Origin: Alphaproteobacteria bacterium
GTDB lineage: Bacteria; Pseudomonadota; Alphaproteobacteria; Micropepsales; Micropepsaceae
Direction: 5' to 3'
Length of the DNA: 43,654 nt
Assembly (NCBI GenBank): GCA_947473475.1
Contig: CANJBZ010000031.1
Coordinates: 1 to 43,654 of the forward strand
A program made the position numbers and the translations under genes. The notes under the pieces were generated by a model. The model saw only the letters and a list, made by a program, of their open reading frames with translations, made no database searches and was not told where the DNA came from. Positions 42,922-43,654 of this stretch are shown here, piece by piece (the stretch's first letter is position 1; each line of letters opens with the position of its first letter).

Positions 42922-43654
42922 TCAGGAGAACAACACTGTGAACTGCGGGCCCAGGCCTTGCTCGCCGGGGCCAAAGCGAAGTTCGGCGCCGATTTGCTGG
43001 GTAAGAGACCCGATGATCTTCATACCCAATCCTTTACAGGCGGCTGGATCAAAGTTTTCCGGCAAGCACTGGCCGTCATTAAGAACCGACAGCCTGTATT
43101 TTTTTCCGGAATCGGGTTCCAACCGCACCACAATCCGGCCGCCGCCATGCTTCACGGCATTGGTAACCAGTTCGTTCACGATAAAGCCGAGCGGGATAGC
43201 GGTCGTAGCCTGAAGGTCAATTCCAATGCCCTCGACCGCGATGATTTGGCCCGGCCGCTCCTCGGAAGACAGGAGCGAGGAAAAATCCTGGCATAAGACT
43301 TCCAGATATTCCTTGAACGCCACGGTCGTTCGGTCGTCGGCGCAATGAAGTTGCCGATGCACGCGCTCGATCACAGACACCCGATTGGCGGCCTCCGAGA
43401 GCCGCAAGGTAACCTCGGCATTCTTCGAGGCCCGGCTCTGCAGCAGAAGCAAGCTGACGATTAGCTGAAGCCCATTCAGCAGCCGATGATCGGACTCTCT
43501 GCTTAGCCCCAAAAAACCGAGCACCGGCGGCGCCTTCTCCGCAACTAGCGCCTGAACGCCAAGAATAAGTTCCATCGCGCCGCCGGCTCCCAGCATATGA
43601 CCGTGGGCCGATTTCGTCGCGATGACGCGATTAGCGGCAAGGCTGTCCGGATAG
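42922..43654 (-). CDS. Ketosynthase C-terminal part fused in frame to a HisKA_2-type histidine kinase, 5' end outside window
   Basis: The frame is open to the window edge, so only the last 243 residues are seen. The first 50 or so read RVIATKSAHGHMLGAGGAMEL, then ILGVQALVAEKAPPVLGFLG, which is the C-terminal thiolase half of a beta-ketoacyl synthase, with the Lys of ATKS and the catalytic His of the GH motif. The usual last part of a ketosynthase is missing. Directly after FLG comes LSRESDHRLLNGLQLIVSLL, the phospho-acceptor box of HisKA_2/HWE kinases, then IVNELVTNAVKHG (N box) and KGLGMKIIGSLTQQIG (G box). A Met at 43596 lies inside the ketosynthase motif and is not the start. The kinase core appears intact. 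Confidence 0.8.
   Translation of the reverse strand, partial: YPDSLAANRVIATKSAHGHMLGAGGAMELILGVQALVAEKAPPVLGFLGLSRESDHRLLNGLQLIVSLLLLQSRASKNAEVTLRLSEAANRVSVIERVHRQLHCADDRTTVAFKEYLEVLCQDFSSLLSSEERPGQIIAVEGIGIDLQATTAIPLGFIVNELVTNAVKHGGGRIVVRLEPDSGKKYRLSVLNDGQCLPENFDPAACKGLGMKIIGSLTQQIGAELRFGPGEQGLGPQFTVLFS

Overview
This 43.7-kb window looks like chromosomal DNA of a GC-rich alphaproteobacterium, probably a free-living soil or water organism. The reasons are the gene order guaB, rsmB, TPR gene, guaA on one strand, the codon usage, the many short GC-rich palindromic intergenic repeats, and the secreted or outer-membrane families (DUF5916, a small secreted family present twice). I cannot name the genus from the sequence. 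No rRNA, no convincing tRNA and no CRISPR array was seen.

Layout. 1-0.8 kb: remnant of an IS5-type transposase and a doubtful small gene. 0.8-15.6 kb: ordinary chromosome with an AEC permease, DnaB, a Sel1-repeat protein, a class I glutamine amidotransferase, a CPH-type (CopB-like) metal ATPase, a leaderless binding-protein-like gene, RecQ, a dihaem cytochrome c, an FMN-binding stress protein, a SWIM/SNF2 ATPase and a DUF2200 protein. 15.7-20.2 kb: an accessory block with a broken solute-binding protein gene, a complete restriction-modification-repair cassette (C5 methyltransferase, Eco29kI-type GIY-YIG nuclease, Vsr), a stray 3' fragment of an ABC-F gene, and a VapBC toxin-antitoxin pair lying between that fragment and the intact ABC-F gene (20.2-21.8 kb). 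22.1-24.2 kb: an ArsR/AHSA1 operon whose promoter, operator and start codon overlap, a HEPN-like small gene, a possible integrase scrap and a DUF1772 protein.

24.3-29.2 kb holds the purine genes guaA and guaB with rsmB and a TPR gene between them. 29.4-32.1 kb holds a PRC-barrel protein with a strong terminator, then ppx, rlmE, hicA and hicB, in which every start overlaps the previous stop. 32.3-42.9 kb is envelope and transport: a VWA protein, two paralogous secreted proteins, a DAACS-family symporter with altered substrate-site residues paired with an amidohydrolase, a cupin, a DUF5916 outer-membrane protein, a second leaderless binding-protein-like gene and a VIT-family metal transporter. 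The right edge (42.9-43.65 kb) carries a reading frame that joins the C-terminal part of a beta-ketoacyl synthase to a HisKA_2-type histidine kinase.

The observations most worth checking are this ketosynthase-kinase chimera, the ABC-F partial duplication flanking vapBC beside the R-M-Vsr cassette (92% identical, with 14 of 15 differences synonymous), the hicAB pair coupled to rlmE, the superimposed promoter/operator/start codon of the ArsR operon, and the symporter that has lost the family's substrate-binding arginine.
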